From JBDUDK01 sp040002995 (lineage in GTDB: Bacteria > Actinomycetota > Acidimicrobiia > Acidimicrobiales > Ilumatobacteraceae), in assembly GCA_040002995.1 (NCBI GenBank), contig JBDUDK010000085.1, positions 1-29,553 of the forward strand: a stretch of DNA of 29,553 nt, in the 5' to 3' direction. The notes under the pieces were generated by a model, which ran no database searches, was not told the DNA's origin, and saw nothing but the letters and a program-made list of their open reading frames with translations. Shown one piece after another: positions 29,526 to 29,553 of this stretch; within the stretch, counting starts at the first letter, position 1; each line of letters starts with the position of its first letter. Both the position numbers and the translations under genes were made by a program.

Positions 29526-29553
29526 ATGCCCAAGTACCTGTTGCTCAAGCACT
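29526..29553 (+). CDS. YCII-domain-like protein, 3' end outside window
   Basis: Only nine codons are visible (MPKYLLLKH). AAGGAG lies 6-11 nt upstream of the ATG, a strong ribosome site. The opening peptide matches the start of actinobacterial YCII/DGPF-type small proteins (MxKYLLLKHYRG), often encoded beside ECF sigma factors. The rest is missing, so this is a weak family call. Confidence 0.5.

Overview
The window is a gene-dense, high-GC actinobacterial chromosome segment. Two WhiB-type iron-sulfur regulators, a SenX3/RegX3-like two-component pair, a ppk1-mutT1-type neighbourhood and the RVWRHPSEL N-terminal motif of a PDZ protein point to Actinobacteria, probably class Acidimicrobiia. That placement is inference from gene content. 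No rRNA, tRNA, CRISPR array, insertion sequence or phage gene was seen, and no stretch longer than 300 bases lacks a gene.

Layout. 1-4.1 kb: the 3' part of a VWA-domain protein, a WhiB2-like gene, a convergent glutamate formimidoyltransferase, tatA, a second (convergent) WhiB gene and a small hypothetical. 4.15-14.9 kb: a co-directional phosphate/polyphosphate block of ppk1, a degenerate CYTH-CHAD protein, a MutT-type Nudix hydrolase, pstS-pstC-pstA-pstB, phoU, a sensor kinase (SenX3-like) and a response regulator (RegX3-like). A textbook PHO box (GTTCACC twice at 11-bp period) precedes pstS, an 11-bp-period direct repeat precedes ppk1, and a perfect 11-bp-stem hairpin separates pstS from pstC. 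14.9-20.2 kb: an MFS-like membrane protein, a SAM methyltransferase, a DUF2342-type zinc metalloprotease homologue, an NAD-dependent epimerase and a membrane PDZ protein that lacks a protease domain. 20.2-23.2 kb: moaE, a 61-aa membrane protein and mreB (apparently starting at CTG), then two opposite-strand Ala/Pro/Thr-rich membrane proteins with similar C-termini. 23.4-29.5 kb: a crotonase, a PQQ-type sugar dehydrogenase lipoprotein, TesB thioesterase, a GH1-GtrA-nitroreductase-methyltransferase operon, and the first codons of a YCII-like gene.

The central block reads as one programme. RegX3/SenX3, tuned by PhoU and the Pst transporter, should sense phosphate limitation and drive high-affinity uptake. 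Ppk1 and the CHAD protein handle polyphosphate, and the Nudix enzyme cleans nucleotide pools.

Two features run through the whole window. Many genes lack a Shine-Dalgarno and instead have a TANNNT-like hexamer 6-8 nt before ATG/GTG, the geometry expected for leaderless mRNAs; several start choices below rest on this. Also, all five 3'-to-3' neighbour pairs from whiB2/ftcD onward that are described in the findings are packed with abutting or overlapping stop codons, leaving no room for ordinary terminators. No clearly new multi-gene system was found. The best candidates for undescribed biology are the paired CP-ending membrane proteins next to mreB, the degenerate CYTH-CHAD protein, and the palindromic operators before whiB2 and the methyltransferase.
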